DNA of 64,000 nt from CALINF01 sp039990395 (GTDB taxonomy: Bacteria > Pseudomonadota > Gammaproteobacteria > Pseudomonadales > Halieaceae): contig JBDXFZ010000126.1 of the NCBI GenBank assembly GCA_039990395.1, positions 171,018 through 235,017 of the forward strand, written 5' to 3'. The notes beneath the pieces are model-generated. The model searched no databases, was not told the DNA's origin, and saw only the letters and a list, made by a program, of their open reading frames with translations. This document shows, one piece after another, positions 28,465 to 37,351 of the stretch; within the stretch, counting starts at the first letter, position 1; every line of letters starts with the position of its first letter. Made by a program: the position numbers and the translations under genes.

Positions 28465-28625
28465 CGTTCTTCTCCCTGCAAAATGCATGAGTAAGCTTAG
28501 CTCATCGCAAAAAGTTATCTCCGAAAAGGAGGCGCGACCGGGCCCTGCACCGACCCACGTTATCAGACACAGCCAACTGAGCGTACAATAGTGTTCAAAG
28601 GCAACGAGACTTTCGTTTATCTCTG

Positions 28626-29828
28626 ATGAGCTATCGGCATATGACAACACACGATAATCGCCCCGACGAACCAACCGGACGCCACGCCATTACAGCGCCA
28701 CAGCTTTTCGATGGCAGCAGCTGGAGGTTTCAGCACGCGGTAGTCATCCAAGGCGATACGATAGTGGATGTGAAGCCACTGGATGAGCTAATGCCGGGAA
28801 TACCCATAACAGACTTGGGCACAGGCGTGATTGCGCCAGGTTTCATCGACCTACAAGTAAACGGTGGCGGCGGCGCATTGTTTAACAACGAGCCAACAGT
28901 ATCAGCTTTGAAGACTATGGTGAGCGCCCACCGGGCAACAGGCACTACGGCCATGATGCCTACGTTAATCTCGGATGAAAAAGACATTTATCTGGCCGGC
29001 GTATCAGCAGTGCTCGATGCTGTGAGTAGCGGGAACTCATCGGTACTCGGACTGCACATTGAAGGACCCTTCCTGTCGCAGCAAAAACGCGGAACGCATA
29101 ATGCCGGCATGATCCGGCAGATGACTGACGAGGATCTTAACTGGCTGGCAGCCTCCGCCGCTTCGCTACCGCTTATTCTTACCCTGGCACCAGAGCATTG
29201 CCACGCCGGTCAGATCGAATTTTTGACCAAGGCGGGGATAATGGTTTGCGCGGGACACAGCAAAGCGACGGCGCAGCAAACCTTAGCCGCGCTGAGCGAG
29301 GGATTGCGTGGCTTCACCCACTTGTTCAACGCGATGGAACCCCTCTCAGCACGAGAACCCGGTGTACTGGGCACAGCATTGGACGACAGAGAAAGCTGGG
29401 CAGGCATTATCGCCGATGGGCATCATGTAGATCCGGTAAACCTATCGCTGGCACATCGTACTAAAGCACCCGGCAAGCTCTGCCTGGTAACCGATGCTAT
29501 GGCAACCGTGGGCACGGCGCAGAAAAGTTTCTTGCTCTACAACGAGACGGTTACTGAAGACAATGGCGTTTTAGTAAACGCCGAGGGGAATCTGGCCGGC
29601 AGCGCGATTGGCATGATACAAGCAGTAGCGGTAGCACATCGTTCTGCAGGGATTGAGTTAGGCGAGTGCCTGAATATGGCCTCGCGCTACCCCGCTGCGT
29701 TTCTCAATCGGCACAAAGAATTGGGCCAGTTAAGTGCGGGCTTTCGCGCCGATCTCGTTCATTTTGACGACAACTTCACCGTGCACAACACATGGGTGGC
29801 AGGCAGTCCTATCGCTCACTCGGTGTAG
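28626..29828 (+). CDS. nagA: N-acetylglucosamine-6-phosphate deacetylase
   Basis: About 400-aa amidohydrolase that deacetylates GlcNAc-6-phosphate, the first committed step of amino-sugar catabolism and peptidoglycan or chitin recycling. Motifs are APGFIDLQVNGGGG, the metal Glu in LHIEGPFL, metal His in CAGHSKA and THLFNAM, and the catalytic Asp in VTDAMATVG. ATG 28626 gives a short non-conserved leader; ATG 28641 is equally possible, and neither has a clear ribosome-binding site. No nagB, kinase or GlcNAc permease is in the window. The convergent TonB receptor could import an amino-sugar polymer, but that is a guess. Confidence 0.95.
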   Translation: MSYRHMTTHDNRPDEPTGRHAITAPQLFDGSSWRFQHAVVIQGDTIVDVKPLDELMPGIPITDLGTGVIAPGFIDLQVNGGGGALFNNEPTVSALKTMVSAHRATGTTAMMPTLISDEKDIYLAGVSAVLDAVSSGNSSVLGLHIEGPFLSQQKRGTHNAGMIRQMTDEDLNWLAASAASLPLILTLAPEHCHAGQIEFLTKAGIMVCAGHSKATAQQTLAALSEGLRGFTHLFNAMEPLSAREPGVLGTALDDRESWAGIIADGHHVDPVNLSLAHRTKAPGKLCLVTDAMATVGTAQKSFLLYNETVTEDNGVLVNAEGNLAGSAIGMIQAVAVAHRSAGIELGECLNMASRYPAAFLNRHKELGQLSAGFRADLVHFDDNFTVHNTWVAGSPIAHSV

Positions 29829-29906
29829 GCCGCGTCGCCGTCAGAATATCTCTCGTCTATCGATAAACGCTGTACTTTTTGTAACTAGCTGTCCTTTTCG
29901 CAAGGC

Positions 29907-29940
29907 AAAAAAAACCAGCGACACCTAACGGTGGCGCTGG
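29907..29940 (-). terminator. Rho-independent terminator of the TonB-dependent receptor gene
   Basis: On the minus strand an 11-bp stem with one mismatch (CCAGCGCCACC / GGTGTCGCTGG) and loop GTTA is followed by eight T. It lies 22 bp after the receptor stop codon. Confidence 0.9.
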
Positions 29941-29961
29941 CTGATTAACCGTAAAGTCTGC

Positions 29962-32619
29962 TTAGAAAGCGTACTTCACACGTGCATAGTAAATACGACC
30001 GCGAGGATCATGGTGCTTGGGATCGTAGCTGAAGTTCGCCGCATCGTACACTCTGGATGGATCTTCATCGAACACGTTCTTGGCACCAAAACTGAATACC
30101 GCCGCGCTGTCTGAGAACTCCATATTGTACGAATAATTAAGATCTACTGTTGTCCAGCTGTCGATCTTTGCGCTCTCATCGGCAGGAACCGTGCGCGTGG
30201 TTTCGTACTCGTCTACCCAGTAAGCGATGGCAGCAACTGTATGATTTCCGATCATCCAATCCGCTGACAGATTGAGCTTTGTCTCAGGAATAGAGCGAGC
30301 GAAATTGTCGTGGTTGAAGAACCCCGCTACATCGCGCGTGCCTCGACCATTAGCATTGGGTATCTCGTAGCTAAGGAAGTGCGTACCTGTGAAGTTCAAG
30401 CCAAACTCGCCCATCGAATTGGTAGGAATCACATAAGTTGCTGCGATATCCAGTCCGTCCGTATCAACCGAGGCAGCATTAATATAATCAGCATTAACTC
30501 CTGCCAATTGGCTACCAGGACCCGCGATTCGAATAACATCCTCGCCTTCGGGATCGTTTTGCAGTTTGCCCTGAGCACTTTCAACTGTAATTACGTCGTC
30601 ATACTCAAAACGCCAGTAGTCAAGACGTATGTCAAAGTTGTCAGTAGGCTGCCAGATTGCACCCAAGTTATAGTTAGTGGATGTCTCCACCTCCAGATCC
30701 TTGTTACCCGCTGAGTTAACCCGAACGAATACAACGCCACCCTTAGGTGTACCATCAGCGTTGAAGTCCTGCAGGCCCTGCAAGGAGGTTTCAAAAGCGT
30801 TGAACTGAGAAAGCGAAGGCTCCCTGAATGCAGTTGAAGCCGATGCTCGTAGCACGACAGAATCAGCGACCTGCCAGCGAACAGCGATCTTAGGATCGAT
30901 GCTGTCATCGGTATCCAGGTTCTCATAACGGGCAGCCAGATTGACCTCCAGAGAGTCGGTCACCGGTATTTGCATTTCTGCAAACGCGGCATAAGACTGA
31001 CGATCTTCGTCAACCGGGAAACCACCGCCCAGGAAAATAAGATCTGCAGGAATCAGGGTACCGTCTGCATCACGGGTCTGTGTAGCAACCTCGTTCCAGC
31101 TCGCTTCGTAACCCTCGTCACGATACTGAAGACCTGCGGCAAACCCTACTGGACCAGCGCCCATATCAAACAGGTCACCGCTTATCACGAAGTCGCCGAC
31201 CAGCAGTTCCGTCTTACGATTCGCCTTGCTGTACACGCTGATGTAATCAATCAGCTCCTGGCTATTAGCGCTTGAGTCAAATACATTGAACGTCTGATCG
31301 CCATTGGGGCCACCGACACCCGCAAGAGCATCATTAAGGCGTGACGCTTGCGTATCTGGCTGATCCGCATCACGCTCGTTGCTGCTGTAGGTAAGCGCAG
31401 CGTTGTAAGACCAATTGTCGGTGAATGCGCCATCAAGAGCCAAGGACCCTCGATATGTTTCACTGTCACGTGGCGCGTTGGGCGAGGCAAAATCTGACCC
31501 AAGCGGACGACCCAACCAAACTACGGGAACATTAAATGGACTACCCGCTTGCCCTGGGAAAACCAGAGGGAAAGACAAAGCTGGATAAGAAGGAGACTGA
31601 GGATTGTCTTTCACTTCGTTCTTCGTCCAGCCCAGCTCCGCTGTCAAACTCAGCGTGTCGGAGAAATCATGGGTGACGTTACCATACAGTTGATTTCGCT
31701 CTTCTTCGTTCACCAAATTAAAGCGCGGACCATAGAAAAATCCGCAACGAGCACCTGACGCTTGCGGGATGATCAGGCCACCATTTGCGCTACAGTTGGG
31801 GTCGGGGACATTTTCGCCGGGGGAATACGTGCCGGCGTAGTCACCGGAAGTCACTTCATCAGGCCCTAAAAGAATAAAGGAACGTCCAAGTGTACTAATG
31901 GCGTTATCTACGAGTTCCGGCCTATCGCCAGCACTCAGAGGATCCTGCCGCATGATCGCACCCGCGAACGTGAAGTTTGTGCTGTCGTTACCGAAACCTG
32001 CAAGGAAGCTGGCCTCTGTCGTGTCCTGACTGTCGCTTTCCGTGGTCTGATAACCACCGTTGATCTCGAAGCCTTCGAAATCTTTCTTAAGGATATAGTT
32101 CACAACACCTGCTACTGCATCAGATCCGTAAGCGGAGGCTGCACCCTCTTTTAAAATCTCAATGCGCTCCAGCGCGGCAACCGGAATCGTGCTGGTGTCA
32201 ACGAACACACTTCCATCGTTGGCGAGTGTTGCGGCATTGGCCTGACGTCTGCCGTTTATCAGCACCAGTGTTGAACTGAGTCCCAAACCGCGCAGGTTAA
32301 CGTTACTGGTTCCCTGCGTTTCACCTGAAGTGAATGAATCCGCCTGGTTCTCAGAGCCTGAGTTAACGGCCAGCTTGGCTGTAAGCTCGCCGACAGTGAA
32401 GGCACCACTGTTTACGATATATTCGTTGTTGATCACTTCTACCGGTGACGCCTCGTCAGTACCAGTAGACTTGATGTAGGAACCAGTAATCAGAACTTCT
32501 TCAAGCTCGTTCTGGGCGACTACCTGAGTAGACATTGCGACACATAAAGGGGCTATCGCAGCAGCCAGGAGCTTTCTTTTAAACATGCGTACGGGTGCAT
32601 GTGTTTTAGTGCGGGACAT
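29962..32619 (-). CDS. TonB-dependent outer-membrane receptor
   Basis: 885-aa outer-membrane transporter energised by TonB-ExbBD. A signal peptide spans about 1-36 (LLAAAIAPLCVAMSTQVVAQ). The plug domain follows from NELEEVLITGSYIK, with LRGLGLSSTLVLINGRRQ and the typical IEILKEGAASAYGSDAVAGV segment. The barrel ends with the aromatic C-terminus VKYAF. The plug wording is that of the large gammaproteobacterial family often tied to carbohydrate or polymer uptake rather than the FecA/FhuA siderophore group. ATG 32619 is preceded by GAGGTAGGAAT. It is monocistronic with its own terminator. The substrate is unknown. Confidence 0.95.
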   Translation of the reverse strand: MSRTKTHAPVRMFKRKLLAAAIAPLCVAMSTQVVAQNELEEVLITGSYIKSTGTDEASPVEVINNEYIVNSGAFTVGELTAKLAVNSGSENQADSFTSGETQGTSNVNLRGLGLSSTLVLINGRRQANAATLANDGSVFVDTSTIPVAALERIEILKEGAASAYGSDAVAGVVNYILKKDFEGFEINGGYQTTESDSQDTTEASFLAGFGNDSTNFTFAGAIMRQDPLSAGDRPELVDNAISTLGRSFILLGPDEVTSGDYAGTYSPGENVPDPNCSANGGLIIPQASGARCGFFYGPRFNLVNEEERNQLYGNVTHDFSDTLSLTAELGWTKNEVKDNPQSPSYPALSFPLVFPGQAGSPFNVPVVWLGRPLGSDFASPNAPRDSETYRGSLALDGAFTDNWSYNAALTYSSNERDADQPDTQASRLNDALAGVGGPNGDQTFNVFDSSANSQELIDYISVYSKANRKTELLVGDFVISGDLFDMGAGPVGFAAGLQYRDEGYEASWNEVATQTRDADGTLIPADLIFLGGGFPVDEDRQSYAAFAEMQIPVTDSLEVNLAARYENLDTDDSIDPKIAVRWQVADSVVLRASASTAFREPSLSQFNAFETSLQGLQDFNADGTPKGGVVFVRVNSAGNKDLEVETSTNYNLGAIWQPTDNFDIRLDYWRFEYDDVITVESAQGKLQNDPEGEDVIRIAGPGSQLAGVNADYINAASVDTDGLDIAATYVIPTNSMGEFGLNFTGTHFLSYEIPNANGRGTRDVAGFFNHDNFARSIPETKLNLSADWMIGNHTVAAIAYWVDEYETTRTVPADESAKIDSWTTVDLNYSYNMEFSDSAAVFSFGAKNVFDEDPSRVYDAANFSYDPKHHDPRGRIYYARVKYAF

Positions 32620-32896
32620 ATTCCTACCTCGTTAATTTTTGTAGTTATAGCTTTGTCAGTTTTCTTGTTATCGGTAGATATTAGCCTGAGAGCAACGACG
32701 TTTACAAACTCTACGCTATGTTATTAGTTCGCTTTTTGGCACAAGCATCCACAGAGGGAAGTTTGTCCAATTTTTGCCTAGTAAGCAGCTGCGAGTTGAA
32801 CTGGCCGGCAAATGGTGCGAAATTCGTCCCTCCGAGAGAGCCATCCCCACAACGAGCGCTATTGAAGGGGCCACACACACGTAAGGAAAGAGAGAA

Positions 32897-33553
32897 ATGA
32901 ACGTAGAGATCATCAAAGACGTATGCGTCATCACTATGGACGATGGCAAGGCCAATGCGGTAGGTCACACACTCCTGGACGGACTTAACGCCGGGCTTGA
33001 TCGGGCGGAGCAGGAGGCCAAAGCCGTATTGCTGGTTGGCAGGGAGGGTTTGTTCTCCGCGGGCTTTGATCTCAAGGAGTTTCAGAAAGGGCCGGACGAA
33101 ACCAGGGCACTAGCACGCAGAGGATTCGAGCTGCTGCTGCGTCTGTACGGCTACCCACTGCCACTGGTGTCTGCCTGCACCGGCCATGGCATTGCCCTGG
33201 GCGCATTCATGCTCTTAGCATCAGACACCCGCGTCGGTGTGTCTGGCGACTTCAAGATCACGCTGCCTGAAACAGCGATAAACATGGATCTGCCGCCCTG
33301 CCTTATGGAACTGGTTAAACAGCGCATTGCCAGCACCCACATCACACGGGCTGCCATTCAGTCGGAGGTATATACGCCTGAGGGCGCTGTGGAGGCAGGC
33401 TTTCTGGATGAAGTAGTCGCACCCGAGGCGCTGCTGGATCGCTCAATGGCTATCGCCGAGAAACTAGCTGCGTTGCCGCAAAAATTCTACGCTATTAACA
33501 AGCTCGCAACGCGCAGTGACTCGCTTGCCGTTATGGAGGCGAACCTCCCCTGA
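32897..33553 (+). CDS. Crotonase/enoyl-CoA hydratase family protein
   Basis: 218-aa crotonase-fold protein, slightly short for the family. It begins MNVEIIKDVCVITMDDGKANA, with oxyanion-hole segments GLFSAGFDLKEF and CTGHGIALGAFMLLASDTRVG, and later KITLPETAINMDLP. It ends shortly after the usual KLATR helix. ATG 32897 follows AAGGAAAGAGAGA at good distance. Divergent from the TonB receptor and convergent with the haloalkane dehalogenase gene (27 bp). It could hydrate, isomerise or hydrolyse an acyl-CoA; no residue pattern settles which. Confidence 0.9.
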   Translation: MNVEIIKDVCVITMDDGKANAVGHTLLDGLNAGLDRAEQEAKAVLLVGREGLFSAGFDLKEFQKGPDETRALARRGFELLLRLYGYPLPLVSACTGHGIALGAFMLLASDTRVGVSGDFKITLPETAINMDLPPCLMELVKQRIASTHITRAAIQSEVYTPEGAVEAGFLDEVVAPEALLDRSMAIAEKLAALPQKFYAINKLATRSDSLAVMEANLP

Positions 33554-33580
33554 AGTCGAGCGAAAAGCCCCCGGAGCAGG

Positions 33581-34570
33581 CTACGCAGATCTAACATCCA
33601 AGATCGCCTGCACGCACGCCTGGGGCTGTTCTTGCTGGAGGAAATGCCCTGCTCCCTCAATAGTTCTATGGGGCATTCCCTCACACCCGGGTACGCGCTC
33701 TAGAAATGCCTTGTCGCCCCCGGCGGTCACAGGATCACTATCGCTAAAGGCCGTTAGGAATGGCTTCTCAAACTGAGCCAACACATCCCAGGCCGCCTTG
33801 TTTTCAGTAACTTCTGCCTCATCTGGAAAGACAGGTACCAAGCTGGGGAACTGCCGAGCCCCAGACATGTAGTCCTGATCTGGAAAAGGCGCTGAATACG
33901 CCAGCTCTTCTGCCTCACTCAGATTGGGCGATGAGACCCCCATAAACGAGCCCACCTCAAACTCAGTAGACTCGGCGGCGAATTTGCGCCAGTACAGGAA
34001 CCCGGGGATACCCGACGTATCTTTGAACCGCGCACCCAGTTCTTGCGCCGGCACCACGGGCAAGGTCAGATACGCTTGCTGCAGTGGCGCTGAGAATTCT
34101 TCGGGGATAAAGCCGGTGGGTAATCCTGTGTTGGCAACCACTACATGAGAAAAGCGATCTGGAAAGGCTGCCACCAAACGCAGGCCAATCAATCCTCCCC
34201 AGTCCTGGCAAAATAAAGTGACATCCCGCAGATCCAACGCCTGCAGCCAATGACTCATCCAGCTCACATGCCTGGCATAGGTGTAGTCGGCCTGAAGTGC
34301 TGGCTTATCGGAGCGGCCAAAACCTACCAAATCTGGCGCTATCACCCTGAAGCCCTCCTCCACCAAGAGCGGAATCATGTATCTGTACAAGTACGACCAG
34401 GTGGGCTGACCGTGCATTAGCAACACCACCGACCCGTCTGGAGAGCCCTCATCGACGTAATGCACACGTAGCTCGCCACCCTCGCCGTCGGGGACCTCGA
34501 CATAGTTAGGGGCATAGGGAAAATCTGCCAATTGAGTGAAATTCTCATCGGGCGTGCGAAGAACTTTCAT
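33581..34570 (-). CDS. Haloalkane dehalogenase-like alpha/beta hydrolase
   Basis: 329-aa alpha/beta hydrolase closest to haloalkane dehalogenases of subfamily I. The halide-pocket motif HGQPTW is at 53-58, the nucleophile Asp123 is in CQDWGG with the halide-binding Trp124, a second Trp sits in LYWRKFA, and the general-base His is in GAGHFLQQEQP. These enzymes cleave carbon-halogen bonds to give alcohol plus halide. The Asp nucleophile rules out an ordinary serine esterase. In a marine setting natural haloalkanes are plausible substrates. The gene is monocistronic, with no regulator adjacent. Confidence 0.9.
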   Translation of the reverse strand: MKVLRTPDENFTQLADFPYAPNYVEVPDGEGGELRVHYVDEGSPDGSVVLLMHGQPTWSYLYRYMIPLLVEEGFRVIAPDLVGFGRSDKPALQADYTYARHVSWMSHWLQALDLRDVTLFCQDWGGLIGLRLVAAFPDRFSHVVVANTGLPTGFIPEEFSAPLQQAYLTLPVVPAQELGARFKDTSGIPGFLYWRKFAAESTEFEVGSFMGVSSPNLSEAEELAYSAPFPDQDYMSGARQFPSLVPVFPDEAEVTENKAAWDVLAQFEKPFLTAFSDSDPVTAGGDKAFLERVPGCEGMPHRTIEGAGHFLQQEQPQACVQAILDVRSA

Positions 34571-34711
34571 ATCAACTCCTAGTGTGCGTTTTTCCGTGGT
34601 GCAGGGAGTACCGTGGGCCGGCCATACTATCGTTAGATACCCCGCACTGAAAGCCAGTTACTTTTTGCTATAGTAATAGCCTACCCGATATTATTTCTCA
34701 GGTTGACTCAC

Positions 34712-34906
34712 ATGGATGCTTTGCTCGAAAAATTACTGTCTTGGGGACCCGTTTTCTTCGGGGTCTGCCTGTTCGCTCCCATGCTCGCAGCAGTACTCAA
34801 TACCTACGGATTCGAGGCAGCATTTGGTGTGCCCTCATTGACGGTAACTCTGCCGCTGGGTTTCGTGTGGGGGCTGGTGGCCAAAATAACGGGGCGCTGG
34901 CTATGA
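34712..34906 (+). CDS. Small two-helix membrane protein coupled to the desaturase
   Basis: 64-aa hydrophobic protein with two predicted membrane spans (SWGPVFFGVCLFAPMLAAVL and LTVTLPLGFVWGLVAKI). ATG 34712 is preferred; a TTG three codons earlier is possible. Its stop overlaps the desaturase start in ATGA, so the desaturase probably depends on its translation. I do not recognise a named family. Position and coupling suggest a small partner or stabiliser of the membrane desaturase. Confidence 0.7.
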   Translation: MDALLEKLLSWGPVFFGVCLFAPMLAAVLNTYGFEAAFGVPSLTVTLPLGFVWGLVAKITGRWL

Positions 34907-35736
34907 GCATGCAGGAGCAAAGGGCCATTGCGCAGAAATACATAGGAGACTTCCCCTGGTTCATGGTTATTTGGGGGCTTGGGGGGTTTGCCCTGTGGAT
35001 TGCACTATGGCCACTGGCGCATATGCAGATCATTCCGATGTGGCTGGCCTGTATCATTGCCACCATCGTCTTGTGTTATTGCTATCTACCTTCTCACGAT
35101 GCACAGCATGGCATTATTGGCAGGCCCAAGACCTCGACACGTTGGCTCAACGAGCTAATCGGGCACGTTTCTATGCTACCCATTTTGGTTCCCTATCGAC
35201 TGCACCGTGCCATTCATTTAAAGCATCACGCCAACGCTAACGATCCAGAACGGGATCCTGACATCTACATGAAGGCCGATACCATCTGGGGCGCTGCACT
35301 CAACGCATACAAGAGCAATCAGCCCGGCCAGGCCGGCGCTCTGGCCGATGGCGTACTTGAGGACAATCCGCGCAAACAGGCGCTCATTCTTGAAGCGCTA
35401 ATCGTGACCCGACTGGTCTGGGTGACCATGGCGATCCTGGCCTGGAGCGGCTTCGCGCTCGAAGTATTGATGATCTGGTGGATACCGCGACAAATCGCCT
35501 CCATCTACACACCCGTTACGCTTTCGTGGGCGCCCCATCACCCGATGGAGGAAACCGGTAGATATCGAGACACCCGAGGTTGGAAGTCACCCGTAGGCAC
35601 AATTTTGTCCTCGGGCATGGAATACCACATCGTTCATCACCTGTTTCCATCGATACCATTAAACAAGACGCCAGCTGCCTACCGGGAACTGCGCCCTATC
35701 CTCGTGCGGGAAAATATGCGCATCGAAGACCTGTAA
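34903..35736 (+). CDS. Membrane fatty acid desaturase family protein
   Basis: 277-aa integral membrane di-iron enzyme of the fatty acid desaturase/hydroxylase family. The three His clusters are visible: HDAQHG, HLKHHANAND and HIVHHLFP. Several hydrophobic segments lie between them. ATG 34903 overlaps the stop of the 64-aa membrane protein gene (ATGA). The family introduces double bonds or hydroxyls in lipids or carotenoids. The particular substrate is not evident; the short length and HLKHHANAND form fit the beta-carotene hydroxylase/ketolase-like edge of the family as well as acyl desaturases. A DJ-1 family gene follows after 16 bp. Confidence 0.9.
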   Translation: MSMQEQRAIAQKYIGDFPWFMVIWGLGGFALWIALWPLAHMQIIPMWLACIIATIVLCYCYLPSHDAQHGIIGRPKTSTRWLNELIGHVSMLPILVPYRLHRAIHLKHHANANDPERDPDIYMKADTIWGAALNAYKSNQPGQAGALADGVLEDNPRKQALILEALIVTRLVWVTMAILAWSGFALEVLMIWWIPRQIASIYTPVTLSWAPHHPMEETGRYRDTRGWKSPVGTILSSGMEYHIVHHLFPSIPLNKTPAAYRELRPILVRENMRIEDL

Positions 35737-35752
35737 CGCTTAGGAGTTAAGC

Positions 35753-36406
35753 ATGTCCGCACAACCTGTTAACGTTGGGGCAATTTTGTACCCCGGCTTT
35801 GAAATGCTGGACCTGTTCGGTCCACTCGAGATGTTTTCTGTATTAGGTGCTGATACTGCTGTCATTCATATGGTGGCTGAAAAAGCCGGACCGGTGCACG
35901 CAGCACTGGGCGCACAGGGCCCGGTTGGACCCAAAGTGATTGCAGACTACAGCTTCGATGACGCGCCGCAGCTGGATCTGATGGTATTACCCGGAGGCTT
36001 CGGCACGTTTCCGCAATTGGAAAACCCTGCAATGCTGCAGTTTTTGCGTACGCGCAGCGCGCACGCTCAAACGGTGACTTCTGTGTGTACTGGCTCTGCC
36101 TTGCTGGCAAAAGCGGGTGTACTGGATGGCAGACGCGCTACGTCCAACAAGCAATTCTTTGCTATGTGCGCCGCGCAGTCCGACGCGGTTAAATGGGTGG
36201 AGGAAGCGCGCTGGGTTGAAGATGGCAAATTCGTCACGTCTTCGGGCGTCTCCGCCGGCATGGACATGACATTGGCAGTGATCGAAAACCTGCTGGGACC
36301 AGAGGTTGCAGAGACCGTCTCAAAGTATACGGAGTACACCCGCCATCGCAACGCAGACGAAGACCCGTTCGTGTCTGAACTCAACAGCCTGGTAGACGCA
36401 GTATAA
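35753..36406 (+). CDS. DJ-1/PfpI family protein
   Basis: 217-aa protein of the DJ-1/PfpI (GATase-like) superfamily. It opens with VGAILYPGFEMLDLFGPLEMF and has the nucleophile elbow VTSVCTGSALLAKAG with the reactive Cys. A His often follows that Cys in proteases, but here it is Thr, so hydratase-type or regulatory functions (isonitrile hydratase-like) are more likely than proteolysis. Third gene of the desaturase operon, 16 bp after the desaturase. Family members also occur as domains of transcription regulators, but no DNA-binding region is present here. Confidence 0.9.
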   Translation: MSAQPVNVGAILYPGFEMLDLFGPLEMFSVLGADTAVIHMVAEKAGPVHAALGAQGPVGPKVIADYSFDDAPQLDLMVLPGGFGTFPQLENPAMLQFLRTRSAHAQTVTSVCTGSALLAKAGVLDGRRATSNKQFFAMCAAQSDAVKWVEEARWVEDGKFVTSSGVSAGMDMTLAVIENLLGPEVAETVSKYTEYTRHRNADEDPFVSELNSLVDAV

Positions 36407-36548
36407 GACTCAAGGTTAGAAAAGCGTGCTATGCCAGAGATGCGAAATTTTCTCAATCGCACCGACCCAACTCCTCCAGCACATTCGCCTTACCTTCTGC
36501 CTCAAGAAAACCCATAATTACGCCCAACCGGACCTTGGCTATTAATAG

Positions 36549-36836
36549 TTGTGCGTTTTTCTAAGCGCTTTTGGCATTCTGATGCTGCTAGTAGGCAAAA
36601 TCTCCGGCGGCGGGCTCGCAGCACTACTAGGATTCTCTATAGGAGGTATAATGCTGCTTGCGATGATGGGTTCGAGCGCCTCATATATCGCGGTTCCCGC
36701 TGCCATGAAAACCGCCCTACCTGGGGCAAATCATGGCATTGCTAGTGCCGCGTCGCTGGCCGTGATGTTTCCTTTTAATGTGCTGGTCGGCATTCCGCTC
36801 TACCTCGCTATCAGCCAATGGTTGGCAATGAACTAA
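36549..36836 (+). pseudogene. C-terminal remnant of an SbtA-like sodium/bicarbonate symporter
   Basis: A 95-codon frame encodes what looks like only the last quarter of an SbtA (DUF897) bicarbonate permease. Segments such as FGILMLLVGKISGGGLAALLG, written in parts, SSASYIAVPAAMKTALPGAN and FPFNVLVGIPLYLAI match the family C-terminus. Full-length members are about 310-370 aa. Upstream the frame is closed by TAA TAG immediately before the TTG used here, and no matching N-terminal region was found. It ends 14 bp before purE. It is most likely a decayed remnant, although expression as a two-helix peptide cannot be excluded. Confidence 0.7.
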
Positions 36837-36850
36837 TACGGAGAAAACAG

Positions 36851-37351
36851 ATGAATCCCGCCAATGAATCAGTTGCACCACGAGTCAGTGTAATCATGGG
36901 TTCACGCTCAGACCTTGAAACCATGCAACACGCACTCGACATGCTGTCTGAGTTAGAGATTCCCTGCGAAGCCCGGATTGTATCTGCTCACCGAACCCCG
37001 GACCGGTTGTATCAATTTGCCCGCGATGCTGAGGGCCGTGGCATTGAGGTAATCATCGCAGGCGCCGGCGGTTCAGCGCACTTGCCCGGCATGGTAGCGG
37101 CAATCACATTGCTTCCCGTTATCGCTGTTCCCGTCAGTAGCAAGGCGCTCAATGGAATCGATAGCCTGCTCTCTATTGTACAAATGCCGAAAGGCGTCGC
37201 CGTTGCAACACAAGCAATTGGCGCTGGCGGCTCTGCTAATGCTGGACTGATGGCAGCACAAATTTTAGCCCTTCATGATGACTCACTAAAAGAGCGACTG
37301 GCCAATTGGCGCAAAGCTCTTACCGACAGCGTTGAGGAGTCTGTCGCATGA
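36851..37351 (+). CDS. purE: N5-carboxyaminoimidazole ribonucleotide mutase
   Basis: 166-aa class I PurE, which converts N5-CAIR to CAIR in purine synthesis. Motifs are VIMGSRSDLETM at the N-terminus, the catalytic-loop ARIVSAHRTPDRL, and IIAGAGGSAHLPGMVAA. ATG 36851 aligns with the family start and follows GGAGAA; a longer upstream frame overlaps the SbtA remnant and is not conserved. Its stop overlaps the purK start (ATGA), so the two enzymes, which act in sequence, are translationally coupled. Confidence 0.97.
   Translation: MNPANESVAPRVSVIMGSRSDLETMQHALDMLSELEIPCEARIVSAHRTPDRLYQFARDAEGRGIEVIIAGAGGSAHLPGMVAAITLLPVIAVPVSSKALNGIDSLLSIVQMPKGVAVATQAIGAGGSANAGLMAAQILALHDDSLKERLANWRKALTDSVEESVA

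Noticed and set aside
36455..36545. A minus-strand frame upstream of the SbtA remnant that reads like protein (AKVRLGVIMGFLEAEGKANV)
   Set aside because: Too short, no start or family recognised, and it stops after about 30 codons. It is probably chance, though a fragment of a lost gene is possible.
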